In this document: piece by piece, positions 1 through 13,039 of the stretch
How positions within the stretch are numbered: position 1 is the stretch's first letter
How the letters are laid out: each line of letters begins with the position of its first letter
Assembly (NCBI GenBank): GCA_016648135.1
Contig: JADDOH010002576.1
Location: forward strand, 1-64,000
Direction of reading: 5' to 3'
From: Agrypnia vestita
Taxonomy: Eukaryota > Arthropoda > Insecta > Trichoptera > Phryganeidae
DNA length: 64,000 nucleotides
Position numbers and translations under genes: made by a program
The notes under the pieces: generated by a model
What the model was told of the DNA's origin: nothing
What the model saw: the letters and a program-made list of their open reading frames with translations, nothing else
Databases searched by the model: none

Positions 1-1140
1 AATACGATTTAAATAAAATGATTAGCAGTAACTTGAACAATAATTTAATTGCAAGGTTTCAATCAATTTGTTTGACTTGTATTAAAGGAAATGAATTTTT
101 AATATTCAGTACAACTTCCATAATAGTTCAACGTTTTATAGAAAACTGAAATTTTCTATAAAATGTTGAAAAAAATGCAAACTTTGAAGTCACTTATCTC
201 CATAAATAATAGGACATTGTCGCTTGAACACATTTGACTCGTAATAAAATTAATACTGAAACCTATTATTGTGGACCCGTGTTACACCCTGCATATATAC
301 TTTACATATATGAATCAGATATATTGTTAAATAAAAGTATTGAGAATTACTTCTCAGTTGCTAATACGGCTTGAGAAATGTATTTCACATCCAAAAGATG
401 ATTGAATTCTTCAATGTGCCGCTACTGCAGAATTTTGAGGAACTATGTGTTTGTGTTCAGTGGGGTCATCAGAAATGAAGCATTAGCAATATGGTTGTAA
501 TATTACACCTTCCTGATAACGTGTATAATTGTGAAAACTTGCCCTGGTAACGGATTAAAAGCTGGCAGTAAATTTTCAAAATCAATGCGCAATTTTTTTA
601 GTAATGACGATGCTGCGCTGGTTGAAATTTTGTCAAATTATGTACATATATATATACATACTACCATTAAAGTTATATTTTTTACAACATTAAATACTAA
701 GTATTTTTACATACATATTATATGAGTGATATGAATGGAAAATTTCAGTTATGAAACTTTTTGTTGTTGAAATAATAAATTAAGGTCACTTATAATAATA
801 TTTATCTACCTATCTGAAGGTAACTCAGAAAATATGTTAATTAGAAATGTAATTTTCTGAGATTGTGCCATTTGGATTTAAGAATAATACTTTTATAATT
901 TTAATAAATATTTTGTACCAAGAAAGGTATTTTTATTGATTGAACATACTGAGTACATTAAAACCCCGTTGATAGCATTTTCAAAGTTTTCCCATGCTGG
1001 GTCGAAAACTTTCTTAAAATCGACAAAGCATTAGCTATAGCAGAGGCATGCTGTAAGCATACTCGGGTTACGCTATTACCGGCTATATATAAAAATAATA
1101 GTATGTACACATGCATATCTATAAAATTTAATGTCTGTTC
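1..1140. other. AT-rich spacer, nothing recognised
   Basis: No open reading frame with recognisable protein, no clear repeat structure and no RNA gene was seen. Confidence 0.6.
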
Positions 1141-1164
1141 TCTAATCGAATATACACTGTTTGA

Positions 1165-1797
1165 CCAACTGACTCAATTTTGGAAGATAGTCATCTCCTA
1201 CAAAGAGATCTGGATGAACTGGTGCTGATGAAAGAACAAACTGATGTAAAGAAAAAAAATGTCGCACAATGTTAAGAAATGTTGCCGTGACTTTAAAATT
1301 CTTCAAAGCCTAAAGTTCTCTATATATCAGTATTACAAATTATCTTGGAATATTCGTCAGTTATTTGGTTACCTTATTATAAAACACATGTCGCAAGAAT
1401 CGAAAGAGTGCAGAAAAAGTTTCTGCATATTTTTTCCGGCAAAGCTGGTCAACATAGTAACCTTCACAGCTGCTAGGATCGTCTTACCTTTTTCAAAATG
1501 TACAAGCTTAAGTTCTGACGGAAAATGTCCGATCTTGTTGCGCTACACAAGATTCTTGGTGAAGCTATTGATTCTCTTTCTTTATCTCACATAAATTTAT
1601 ATGTTAAACCCCATATAAGAAGCCCGGAGGTCTTTAGAATAAACCAGCAATCTGATAATATTGGTTATTTTTCTCCCATTACAAGATGTGTCTTATATAC
1701 AATACATATTGTGCCAACCTTAATGTTGATGCTAATATTCTTGCAGATACCTTATCATCATTCAAAAGCTACTCCTACACAACATCCATTTTCTTGA
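1165..1797 (+). pseudogene. Non-LTR (LINE, jockey/CR1-like) reverse transcriptase C-terminal remnant
   Basis: Reading across frames gives pieces typical of the region after the RT palm: LLQRDLDEL (about 1195), ILEYSSVIW, RIERVQKKF (about 1395) and MSDLVALHKILGEAIDSLSL (from 1525), followed by HINLYV and FRINQQSDNIGY. In intact jockey/CR1-like LINEs these lie in one frame. Here they are spread over all three plus-strand frames, so the copy is dead and 5'-truncated. The family is inferred from the motif layout only. Confidence 0.72.
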
Positions 1798-1826
1798 CAA
1801 TAACCTGAACTGATAGAACACATTAA

Positions 1827-2672
1827 GGGGGTATTCTAGCATATAAATTTGAAAAAATCAAATTTTGTTTTCTTCATATTTTCAAAGCTTAACCTTTCTA
1901 GAATATGTCCTTAAGAGGATATGTCAAAATTTTAATTATTTCCGGAGATATAACTATTTTAGTGACACGACATCCAAACCGGCTGGGCCGGAACAAATCA
2001 AACAAAAGACGTTAGGGACCATCCGTCTATGTCTACCTGCGATCCCATTATCTCGTAAACCCTTATGTACTCTTGTATTATATATAAAAATCCAAGAAGT
2101 AGAGGAAGGCCCAATGTACGAAGCAGGAATCGCAGCTTAATTAAATGTAAGTATAAAATGTCATTTTATGGAGCGTTTTTCTCAAAACTGCTTTTTTCAA
2201 AAAGTTTGTCATGATTTCTCAAGTTCTACTTAACCGATTTACTTGAAATTTGGTGTGAGACTTCTCTATATATGTCTCTATCGTACTAACTAACATTATA
2301 ACAAATTTAAAAAAATGACTATTTTTAAAAAAGTCAAAAAAATAGTAAAAAAGAAATTTTTTTCAAGCATCCGCAATTTAGCGACAAAAAAAAAATCAGT
2401 TTTTTTAGTTAGTACGATAGCAGCATTTATCTAGATATCTATTAATTTTTGTTTCAGATTATTTGGAGGGTTGCAATTGTGACAAACTTGGCGCGCCATT
2501 TTTTTTTCCAACCCCCCACTTCAATAGCTTATAACATTTAGAGTTTTAAATTTTTTCACTTTTTAAATTTTTTTTATGTATGTTAAAAAATGGATGGGCA
2601 AAATATTTTTCGTTTTTTATTTATAGCACCCGAAAACACCTCAAATTCATGCCTCTAGACTAGAATACCCCC
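1827..2672. mobile_element. TTAA-flanked non-autonomous DNA element (piggyBac-like), copy 1
   Basis: The ends are matching inverted repeats GGGGGTATTCTAG. The left flank is TTAA (1823-1826); the right flank is TCAA (2673-2676), read as decayed TTAA. The inside is AT-rich, with no open frame, and shares the segment ending ACTTGAAATTT (about 2225-2260) with the element at 58778-59613 in opposite orientation. TTAA target sites and short inverted repeats suggest mobilisation by a piggyBac-type transposase. Confidence 0.62.
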
Positions 2673-2679
2673 TCAAATC

Positions 2680-3880
2680 AATTATTATTTAGATACATTA
2701 TTTTACGTGTTCACACTACATTAATACACTAAATATACACATGCATGTTTATGCCAGAGCAGGTCGAATACAATTGGTTGCACATACATATGCCTGTTTA
2801 TGCTAGAGACAGCAGGATTGATGGACCGAGTTTTAAATAATAATATATTGTCTGGGTATCCATTGTTTTGTTAATTTGAAAAAAACAATAATCAAGATTC
2901 TATTACATAGGTAGGTATGAAGAAAATTTTTAAATAAAAATTATTTATTAAATGTTTCCACAACATTTCTCACAAAGTCCGAGGAACTTGAATTAATAAA
3001 GATGACTAATAACAAAGATAGAGATAACTTGCATATTGCAAAAGTGGTTTCTGTGTCAAGAAAAACATGAAGAAAAAAGTTATTTGCATTTGCTGCTTTT
3101 TAAAAGACAAATGCATGTTAACTTATATTGACTAATATTAATATCCTATGCCCATTCCAGCTACAACAAACTTGACCCCTCGATAAACAATATATATATT
3201 AAATAATAAGAATGAGGATATGTATTTAAAAAAAACAGGAGTTTAAATTGATTTTTAATGATTGTAATTATTTTATATAGGAAAAACTTGTGGAAATGGA
3301 GTTAAGGAACACTTGCTTAAATTGCAATAATTTTTCCGAATTTCTAATCATCTTTCTAAATGGATCACCATTCCTTTGATTAATTAAATAAGGGTTTAAA
3401 AATTTTACATACAAATTATACTTACATGATTACAGTTGTTTAAATTATAAATTTTGTAAATAATAAAGTGTCAATAGTGCATTGAATATTTTAAATAACC
3501 AGGTACTATTTACAAATAATTATCTTTTAAATTTGTTTTCACCATACATGTAATACTTCTTATTGCTAGCAGGGTCTGGAAATAGGCGAAATCACCACGG
3601 TGCAGAAATATATGTTTGTCTCACCCATACCGGCGTCACTTCAAGTCTTATGCACATGTCCGAGAATTAGCGCCAATTTATATCCAATCATCGCCGCCAC
3701 ATGGGATAAATGAGTCATGATGCTTGCGCACGACAGATCAAGTGACAGCAATGAGATAAAAGTAGCATTTTCTGCCCCGCTTAGTCTGTGACTTATGGGC
3801 ATTAGCAATATAGGAGTATTACATATTTGGTTTTCACATTACTACTTAATTATTTATTCATCCCCCATATATATACATAT
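2680..3880. other. AT-rich spacer, nothing recognised
   Basis: No supported gene or clear repeat was found here; the following 3883-4143 open stretch is interrupted by a (TA)n tract at about 4070-4093 and is not a recognisable protein. Confidence 0.5.
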
Positions 3881-4146
3881 ATATGTTATATTTAAGATTT
3901 TCACGGGTTAAAGATGACAAATTATTTTCTGGGTTTACTCGTCTGATTTTGGGTAGGATTCAAGATAGAAGGCCCTTGAGAATGAATAGTGCTATATATT
4001 CGGAATGTCAGGAATGTAAAAGTCCTTTTCAGGACTATTTGATACGGGTTCCCCCAGAAAATAATTTGTCATATATATATATATATATATATATTTGTAT
4101 TTTATTGTCTATACTTAGATTTTTAATTTTTAGTATTAGTTGAATC

Positions 4147-4179
4147 CTGATGAAGGGGCGGTTGGCCCCGAAACATGTT
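4147..4179 (+). ncRNA. Hammerhead ribozyme-like core (Penelope-type minimal form), copy 1
   Basis: The core reads CTGATGA (4147-4153), then a 5-bp stem II GGGGC/GCCCC (4155-4159 with 4165-4169) closed by GGTTG, then GAAAC (4170-4174) and ATGTT. Both conserved hammerhead boxes are intact. Stem III would be ACATGT, which is self-complementary, as in the minimal dimeric hammerheads of Penelope-like elements. The predicted cleavage follows the T of GTT. Stem I pairing was not resolved, and no reverse transcriptase remains beside it. A chance match is unlikely but not excluded. Confidence 0.55.
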
Positions 4180-4197
4180 GGCATTTTCAACAATTTA

Positions 4198-4325
4198 GGG
4201 CCGGTTGTTTCAAGTTGGATTAAAGTAAGCGTTCTTTTAAAGCATAGATTTTTATGTTCTCTACCAATCAGATAATCCGTTTTCGTAAAAATCTATGCTT
4301 TGATCGAACTTGAAACAACCGGGCC
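4198..4325. mobile_element. PIF/Harbinger-type MITE, copy 1
   Basis: The 128-bp element has terminal inverted repeats GGGCCGGTTGTTTCAAG (left) and GGCCCGGTTGTTTCAAG (right, reversed), with a further internal inverted segment AAAGCATAGATTTTT. It is flanked by TTA on both sides (4195-4197 and 4326-4328), the 3-bp TWA target duplication typical of PIF/Harbinger. No coding capacity. Confidence 0.78.
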
Positions 4326-4434
4326 TTAGTGGTAAAAACAAAGTATATTCTTATTAATAATGTTACCACAAAATACAAAAAAAAAAGAAATTTTAAATAT
4401 ACGAATTATTTAGCAATCCCACTACATCAGACCG

Positions 4435-4587
4435 TGGGATCCAATTACTGTAACGAGACACATCACAAAAACACTCCAGGCTTGAGTCAATCATGTAGAT
4501 GTATTGTGACCTCACCGGGAAACGAATTCGGAACCCTCGGTATAGGAATGTGTCATGCCCACCGGGCAACAAGGGCCGCCTCAGAAA
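4435..4587 (-). repeat. tRNA-derived SINE, family B, copy 1
   Basis: On the minus strand the head reads GGCCCTTGTTGCCCGGTGGG, then a box-B-like GAATTCGTTTCCCGG and GAGGTCACAATAC. It aligns well with the head at 26762-26842 (same spacing, same GGCATGA and TTCCCGG segments). This marks a pol III-type, tRNA-derived repeat, not a tRNA gene: arms do not pair fully and the anticodon region has diverged. Confidence 0.6.
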
Positions 4588-4645
4588 GAGTACCTAAATA
4601 TAACTTTAAAAATATTTTCTAAAACTTTATTTCGAAACACCTTTT

Positions 4646-4766
4646 CGAATTAGTATGTGTAAGTCGACGTGCGGCGCACATTGTTTTGTCGTGTTGGTGT
4701 TTACGGGTCTTCACCAACACAACGAAACAATGTGCCACATTCGCACGGCTTACACAAACTAATTCG
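4646..4766. repeat. Long foldback hairpin (MITE-like)
   Basis: Two arms of about 53-55 bp (4646-4698 and 4712-4766) are nearly complementary, starting CGAATTAGT and ending ACTAATTCG, around a short loop. There is no coding content. Such a near-perfect hairpin fits a foldback or MITE insertion; no clear target duplication was fixed. Confidence 0.7.
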
Positions 4767-4769
4767 ATT

Positions 4770-7700
4770 GTCTTTCTTAAATGGAAAGAGCTCTATTTAT
4801 TGACACCAATATAGGGAAGACTGTGAACACTTGATCTTAGTGAAAACTAGGTACTTGAGATTTACAGAACTTTTGTGAACATTGCATTATTTTTAACTTG
4901 GTATTAGTAGTCTATTAGATCCGCTAACTTTCTAAAGTAGTGACGTCGGCCAGACTTGTACAGATGGCGGACGGTTTGGTGTTTGTTGCTGAAAACACAT
5001 TTTCATTACTTTTTATTTTGATTAAATAGTTACATATTTACAAAAGATGTTAGAGGTGGTTAAGACTCTAATATAAGTCATTATCCACGTAGTATTCAAT
5101 TTCACATGGAAAAAGAAGGAAGTCAAAATAGTTTTTTCTTATAAATAACATTTTCTCTCCTCAACCCGGTTCGGGGACACTTAGTACATGTTTCTATGGA
5201 AGACAATCCCCTGGATCAAGTATCCCTTATTGATTTTTTTTCTTTTCTTTAGGGATCCAGTAGGCTTAAGAGTACATTAAACAAGGAAAGATGCTCAGGA
5301 AAGAAGATAAAAAGTTAGCTTTAAGCGGAAATTACTTAGGAATGTTGAGTGCTTTTGTTCCAATGAATAATTGTGTAACCAGGTACTCAAAATAATAAAC
5401 TTAAAGTGATAGTCGAAAAGTAAAGATTTTGTTAAAAGTCAGTTTAACGAACCCATTAACAATTTCAATACGTTTAATTGCATACCTACCTAAGTGCTCA
5501 AGCCTGAGTGTTTTGTGACGTCTTTCGCTTCTGTAATTTGGCCTCTTGGCCTGTTGAAGCATAATGTATCATATGTCCCTAAAGTATGGGATACATGCCC
5601 CCCCAGATCAAGTCATCCATAGTATGGAGATCAAGTCTCCCATATATGTGGGACACTTGGTACCATTCCTTTCCTATACTGTTGGTGGGATTATTAAAAG
5701 ATTTATAAACCAATGTAAATGGTTAGTGTACCATGTATACTCAATTAAATTCCACATTTTTAGCATAAAGAAATAGAAATATTATATTATATAAAAATTT
5801 GGAATGGATATTATTCCATTTAATTTGGCATGAACAGCATTAATATCGAGGGAAGAGATGGAGAAGAGCTAGAGGGTGGTGTTTTTTGTGCATATTTTTT
5901 TGCACACGATCTATGTAAAAAAATATTGAATGGCATTCCTTATAATTTATGATGGGGAGGTGTGATGGTATATTTTTTTTTTCATTGTGATGCGATTCTT
6001 TTTTTTCATTGTGATGTGATTCATAATAGTAATTGGGCCTCATGACCTGTTGAGCATTAAAAATTAAAAAGTAATATGTTTATAATCTGTGTTATTGTAG
6101 ACATAAAAAATTTCAAAAATTGAAGTAATAATTCAACACCTCAATTCCTTAGAGTACATGTATACTCTAAGCTATATTCCATTATAGATGCTTTTGTTTA
6201 GCTTGAAAATGGTAAGAATGTTGAACTTTACATACATATTTAGCTTTATTTAAAAAAAAACATTTGGATGTTAATGGGATACACCATATTAACTTACACT
6301 TAACTACCTTAAAAAAACATGTAAATCTGATTTCTGCAAACTTGGAATACTAATCCGTCCCTTTGGAACTGAGCTGTAGAAATATAGATAGGTGTTTAGA
6401 ATCGTTTAGTAAATTAAGGATTAGGGTATTTTAATAAAACACAAATTAAAATTCACAACATGCTTTACTCTTTCTAAGTCTCACATAATATTTCTTTCTT
6501 CTAAATTATTCTAGAGTTTTGACAGTTACTGATTTTCACAATTTGCCAAATACATCATTATATCAGTTATGGCACTGCTTTTATAAATGTGTCCCGGCAT
6601 AAACCATGGTACATTACAAACTATTACTACAACCAACGTGACCGTAAAAAAAGGAAAATTTCTCACTCAAAACATACAAAAAGATTGCCACTAAAAATTT
6701 CATTTGAATAACAAAATAATTTGAGTTGTGTATTTTGTACAAATATAATTTAGGAAGTTCACTTTTTTACAGATATTCACTATTTCGTGAATGAATGTTA
6801 ACAATTCCACTATTATGCTAATTAATGGATGAAAGATGAATACATTATTGTAATACTAGAACACTACCATATTTAGAAGTCTGGGGTGTCATGTGTGATT
6901 AATAATTTTTTATTAGGTATAATAGTCTAAATATATTTTTCAATTATGATATACCATTTTTAACGATTGCTCGTCAGTTCAAGAACACTAGACTTCAAAA
7001 TATGGAAGAGTTTTCTACCTTAGGAAAGGTTATGCAGGTGATTTTAATGATATGTATTTGCAAATAACATTGTCGAAGTTGCAACACATTCACAACAAAT
7101 AGCAACAGAAGCTAAACAAACATTATTTGTCTGCAATGTAATTATTTATAATAATACCTGCTCGGTAAAGGCTTATAAATTTTCAATAATTAACACATTT
7201 GCAGACACATGGTATTTTTTCAAGCCTTCCAACAAGACATTTATTAATTTTTGCCCCTTTTCAAATATTTAACAAGCTGCGAAACATATTCAAAACAGAT
7301 CAAATTGTTTCTGTGGAGACGCATGCATGCATCTCACGATAGTGATTACTGTTCTTTCTCCATCAATGGTTATAACTGTTATCTTTTTATAATAGAATAA
7401 AGATTGAAGGTAGCCATGGCCTATCCACAAATGTGTTAAGAATTCTTCTCACTGTACACTGTGATTTTTATGACAAGAGGGAAACCTTTTTAAACAAGTC
7501 TATGTAATAACAATGCAACAGTAAAATATCAAAATATTAAGGAGTAATTATTTGGATTAAAAAATATTCTTGAATTTTAATTTCTGTAATGTGTGAACAC
7601 TGAACGCTGCTTCTTCGCAAGATATAGCGAGATGGATATATTTTTCATTTCTCAATTATTGTAAAAAAATACAAATGTGTAAAACTCAAAGAGAAAATCA

Positions 7701-7860
7701 GTTTGTTGAGCAGGCATTAGATATAAATAAAAGAATACAATCAGATGACAATGAGGAGTGGCAATCTAATGTGTGTTCATACATGATGCACTGAATTCCT
7801 ACTGATCTGAAAATGAAATCCAAACAAAAAAATTCAGGTTTAAAAATATAGCTGGCACCG
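4770..7860. other. AT-rich spacer with small direct repeats
   Basis: No gene is supported. A short segment occurs twice (about 5537-5560 and 6032-6054, both TAATT.GGCCTC..G.CCTGTTGA). A tandem TTCATTGTGATG repeat lies at about 5980-6020. The rest is plain AT-rich sequence. Confidence 0.5.
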
Positions 7861-7959
7861 GGTATTGTGTTATATGGTTATAAAAAAATCTACCTCTTTA
7901 CACGGATGCCCAAGGGAATCAAATATCGAGAGGTTTTTACCGCTTTTTACTATATTTTT

Positions 7960-8345
7960 TATATGCGGCCACTAAGACGCTTGTGTGGAAAATCTTTGGT
8001 CGATAGAGTGAGGAATCAACAAATTAGACGTGAATGCAATGCTGGCGGCTATAGTGTGGTAGATAGAGTAAAGAAAGGAGTGCTAAGATGGTTTGGCCAT
8101 GTGGAACGTATGAACGAGGAAAGGATGGTTAAGAAAATATATGAAGCGAGTGTTGAAGGCAACAGGAATAGAGGGCGTCCGCGAAAGACCTGGCACGATC
8201 AGATACTACAAGTATTTGAGGATGGCCCTATTAAAAGCCGCAACAACCGTAGAACTTATATGAGAAGATGTATGAATGTGGCCGAAGCAAAAGTGGTGTG
8301 CCATTGTGGCGTTCAATCCTCTCTGCCTACCCCTGCGGTTCTTGT
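7960..8345 (+). pseudogene. RTE-type LINE, 3' end of ORF (copy 1)
   Basis: One frame stays open and reads [68 protein letters not shown] and RRTYMRRCMNVAEAK. This is the conserved C-terminal segment after the reverse transcriptase in RTE-like elements ([17 protein letters not shown]). The 3' end (SILSAYP-like) is frame-broken. Only the last part of the element is present, a usual 5'-truncated LINE insertion. The same segment occurs at 20683-21109. Confidence 0.8.
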
Positions 8346-8752
8346 TTGTCATTCGGTCACCTTGTAACCACATGGTTGAATGCATAGCTTTTTTTAATAT
8401 CATGTGAGTAGTTGTAATGTGCTACCGGTGTTTCATTTTATTCAATGCATTTACAGTTTCATCTGTAGAAATTTATTTTCGACGTTTCAGTCAAAATAAG
8501 AACAGACCTACAGAACAGATCAGTCTAAAAGAGTCTTGTTGGAAGACTTGGTGGTGATGAAGCATAGCAATTAAACCTAGGTAGGGCTTTTCAACGTTAA
8601 AGGTGCCTCACTTGCCGTTCTCTAAATTATTAAAACCTTACGTTACTTTAAAAAGCATTGGTAGCAATGAGAATGAAAGAGGCAGTGCGATGATTCAACA
8701 AAACTTTACTCCTGAGGTTGACAGCAGGACAGCTTACTAAGTACATACACTA

Positions 8753-9127
8753 CAGTAAAATCATGTTAAGTCGAAAAAAAATTATTTTAATTGCATGAAA
8801 TCTCGTTAATTCGAAATTTGCATACATGTTGCAGAATTCATTAAAAAATTGTATAACTAATAAAAAAAGTGCTAATTATATAAATTTTCAATAAATATTT
8901 TCTCATATTCTGGAATAATACATTCGGCAAGAGTAATTAACCGAAAATTGTTTAAAAAGCTTCTAGTATTAAGGGATCTTGAAAGCTAGGAAACTGTTTC
9001 CGTTATTGACGAAACTGTTCCCGTAAGCAATTTTTTTAGTGATGTAACAGTTGTTGTAAAATTGATTTGAATTCTGGTCCGAGAGCCTGACAACTATTAT
9101 GAATTACGAACTGACAGGGTTTTACTG
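8753..9127. mobile_element. pogo/Tigger-like MITE
   Basis: The left end CAGTAAAATCATGTTAAGTCG type repeat begins at 8753 after TA, and the right end, reversed, reads CAGTAAAACCCTGTCAGTTC. CAGT ends and a TA flank on the left suggest a pogo-type (Tc1/mariner) non-autonomous element. The right flank is not an immediate TA, so the boundary is approximate. Confidence 0.45.
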
Positions 9128-9129
9128 CG

Positions 9130-12100
9130 TACAATAAACACCACTTCTCCAATAAGCAAATTCTGTATGTTACTTAGTGATAGATTGACAGCAGGGTGAT
9201 AAGAATTAAAAGAACAAATATGATAGCAATAGCCGGTGCCGACTGTACTAATCTTACTGTTCAATGTGAATCAGGAATTCATCATGCATTTTTTGGGCCT
9301 CTTGCATAAGTACTATATTTATGAAAACATATTTGACACCCGTCGCTTGTCAAGACAAACATGTTTTAATAATCGGCCGCCAACAAAAAATCAGTAGGAC
9401 CAGTATCATGTATAAAACTAGCCTAAACTAAATATTACATATACATACAGAAAAACAAAAAAGTTGCAGTAATGAGTTGTCAGGTTCTGTAAACATTACA
9501 GCATAATGCTCATCCCATGGCGACCCTTCTATCTTCTGACTATTTCTTAGTAAAAGTTTCTTGTAAAAAAAGTTCTTTAAACATTAAACAGTATTTCGTA
9601 ACAGCAAATATTGTATGTGAGTATTCTATGTCAAAAAATAGGTTATTTGCAAAAATTGTCTGCACAGAACAATCTCACCTTAACTTAATTTGGGAAGAGC
9701 ATTATAGATATAAATTTCACTTATAAATATAAATTAAAAATAATTAATGGATAAGTGATATTCTCTAGGTTAATATTGTAATTAATTTACCCTAATTTTA
9801 ACAGCGTGTGAAACTTCTAAAAAAGAAACAGCCCATCTGACCGTATAATTATTATACACAAATTGGCAGTGATTGTTTCCGTAAGTAGCCAGACTGGATT
9901 CCTACTAACTGCTTAAACTTTTTAAGTGTTTTTAATAAACAGAGAAAATAACATATTTGTACCATTCAGAGCTTGAGAAGCATTAGGTCCACCAAAATTC
10001 TCAATTTTATTGTTTGTCTATTTGGCGAGGAATCTTCAAAATATTGATTAAATATACATACAAGAGCATTTAATTGCTAATTATCACAATCAATTTAAAA
10101 TACCATTACAATGGATAGGATATGAAAGAATATTGCATTGTGTAGTTACGTCAATTTCAGAATTTGGTGATGAAAAAATTTATTAATTTACGAGAATGAT
10201 CTATGGCATCTTACTTTTTCCAATAACTTTTAGGTCCAATAGGGAATCAAGTCACTGAGTGTACAAAAAAAAATTTTTGGCGATCTAGACATAAATGAGG
10301 GCTTCATTTATCACCAACATTGTTTTTAATTTTTAAAAATCTATTACATAAAAAACATACAATATTGTTACTGAGTTGGGTAAAAAAATAAGATTGTCAA
10401 AATATTTTTTTATTTTTCTCCGAGTGTCCAAATTCACATCCATTGCAAATGGATTCAAAATCAAGTTTTACAATATTCGGTAGAACGATGTCTGTATCAT
10501 AGGCATATCTTCATTTAAATCACCAATAGGGTATTAAGAATACTAAACAACTATTTGTAAAGTCAACTTAGAACGCAAAAAAAACATGGGATAGAAATAG
10601 AAAATCTTTATTTTTAGATTATTCATTCTTAAATTTATCATCAAAGGGTGGCAGCCAACGCTCAATCAAATCAAAAATTATTTAGCTTGTCATATTAATT
10701 ACAATAATACACGTAATATGCTAAAATGATGGTGTGCAGAACTTTCAAAATTGAACATAAGTTCAGTTTAATTATAAAGTGATGGAAAGATTGGGAGGTA
10801 AAATTATGTCTCCAGCTATCACTGGAACCACATACATCTGGTGGACCTCAAAACATAAAAGTAATTTTTCCCAAAAGATCAAGCTTAATTTTATTATTTT
10901 TTAAAAACAAATTTTCTATGTAATTATTGACAAATAATCAAAGTAAATTAAAAAAAGTGGTATGCCACTCTGATAAACGTGTGATAATAAAATAAATACA
11001 ATTTGATTCATCATATATATACATATATATGTATATTGTATACATACATACAAAAAAATAATGTACCTCAAGAACATTTTGTTTGTTATTCCCCTAGCTG
11101 CAATTTGGGGATATTATTACAAATATAAAAATTTTGATCACCACAAAAACACAACCATTGATGTGATCATTATTAATAAAGGAATTTAGTCCATTTTGTC
11201 ACAAACCTGAAAAGATATACAAATAAAAACAAACTGCGTAAGGCAACAAAAAATAGTTATTAATCTTAAAATTAAAACAAATAAGAGCAATATTATATCG
11301 CATACATATTTTGAATATCTTTTGAGGGTTTGTGACATGTTTCAGAACAACGATCTGCCTCAGTGTGATTTTGATGGCTTCAGGTAAAGAACCAAACAAC
11401 GTACATGTACATTTCGCACTCGGAAATGTACTCTTCTTTTAAAATCTCCAGAATGGCTGAATATGCCAAGTAAAGCGTATTCCCACGAAGTTGAGAGAAA
11501 ATGACATAATATATTAATATCGCTAAATATTATAATAATTGTTTTGAGCAACTCTCACCACCTTGCGTATTGTCAAGCCATGTGCCCGAGGCCACAATTA
11601 ATTTCACAAGTTAAATTAAGTAATAGTCGGTTTATTATATTTTGTACATGCTAAACAATTTTAAAAATAAATTTTTCGGAGGTGGGCTTCCAATAAGAGT
11701 TAAAAATTATATTTGGCTCATTATCTAACGCCATCCTATGAAAAATGATACAGTTGAGAACTATCTACAATTACGAGTAATCGGAATAATTACTTAAAAC
11801 ATAAAAAATATATTCTTACATTGACTTGCACATATTCGTGCCACGATAAGTGTTATTAATAATAAAATTATTTACAACGTAAAAATAAAATGCAAGTTAT
11901 ATTAATAAGTAAATCCAATCCAGAAAAGCTTAACCATTAGCGTAAAGTAATCTAATCAATATCCTTTGTAAAGGAATTCGCACTCAGCAGTAAGTAGGAT
12001 TTATTTAAAGTATATTTGACATTAACAACGCTTTACAACTAATGCACTGAGGGAGTTAATCTTTAAATCTAAAAATGTTTGATTTTAACAAAAAAATTGA

Positions 12101-12380
12101 ATTGCCTGAAAAGTGATGTTATAAAGTTATACCAAGAGATAAATAAATCATCTCAAGACTGCCCTCTATTCACATTTTCTTTATAGTTTCTAATTTGAGT
12201 GTTTCTAATTTGCATTCACTTTGCTGGGCATTTTTAAAAATAAAAAAATACGTCCTACTTTTATTGACATGTTAGAGATCATACCAAAAGAGAATTTTGC
12301 AATTGTTAACTCCCTCTTTCAAATAAAGTGGCTAATAAATACAGGTCCACCGAACCACATAATCAAATTAATATTGTCAA
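9130..12380. other. AT-rich spacer, nothing recognised
   Basis: Short open stretches occur on both strands but none resembles a known protein. A small ACATATATATG palindromic run lies near 11010-11035. Confidence 0.55.
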
Positions 12381-12525
12381 TTTAATAAAAAAAAATTGAA
12401 CACTTATTAATTTGTTGGGTAACATTGCATGTAATTTGATCAGCAGTCAGTTGCCGTAGTGCCATGGAACATTGGGTGTGATGAAAATGTATAATTTTTT
12501 CTACAATTGTGGTGTAGGCCATTCT

Positions 12526-12657
12526 ACAGTTGGCAACAGAAGTGGCATAGTCTAATTTCAAGTACATTTTACAGTTGGCGTCAAATGTGGCATAGTGTAA
12601 GTTTCATGTACATTCTATAGTTGGTGTCAGATGTGGCATAGCGTAATGTAAGTTTCT
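12526..12657. repeat. Tandem repeat, three ~46-bp units
   Basis: Three diverged units start at 12526, 12571 and 12617, each opening A(C/T)AGTTGG and containing TGGCATAG and GTACATT. Units differ by several substitutions, so the array is old. Confidence 0.75.
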
Positions 12658-12823
12658 AATACAATAAAAAAAGGAACAAGCATAATACAAATATTAACAT
12701 GAAAAATGATTTATATTGAAGAATAAACGTATCAATGAATTAATAAATGTATATTTTACATTAATAAAGGCACATTCGGCTCACAAATGTTACATATTAC
12801 TCATGTAACAAATATGTAAAAGT

Positions 12824-13030
12824 TCATAAATTTAAGAGAAAGAATACTGTGTTGCTCACGTAAGATGCCACCGTACCACATCCCTGGTGAAGTGGCGATG
12901 GGCGATGTGAGGTGCTACTATGGCTCGGGTGATTAACATTATTGCTCGCGACGTGCAACAATTGTGACCGGCTACCGCAACTGTTCCTTACACTATGTCG
13001 GAGTGACCATCTCACTCGCTGCACAATTCA
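12824..13030. other. GC-richer unassigned segment
   Basis: The segment is notably richer in G+C than its flanks, with a short open stretch on the minus strand (starting MQRVRWSLRHSV) that matches nothing I recognise. It lies just downstream of the homeobox gene's last exon and could be part of a 3' UTR, an old repeat or a regulatory island. Confidence 0.3.
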
Positions 13031-13039
13031 ATCCGACAT

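Noticed and set aside
8460..8530. Further hammerhead motif (minus strand TGAAACGTCG)
   Set aside because: Only the GAAAC half is present; no CTGATGA box at proper spacing.
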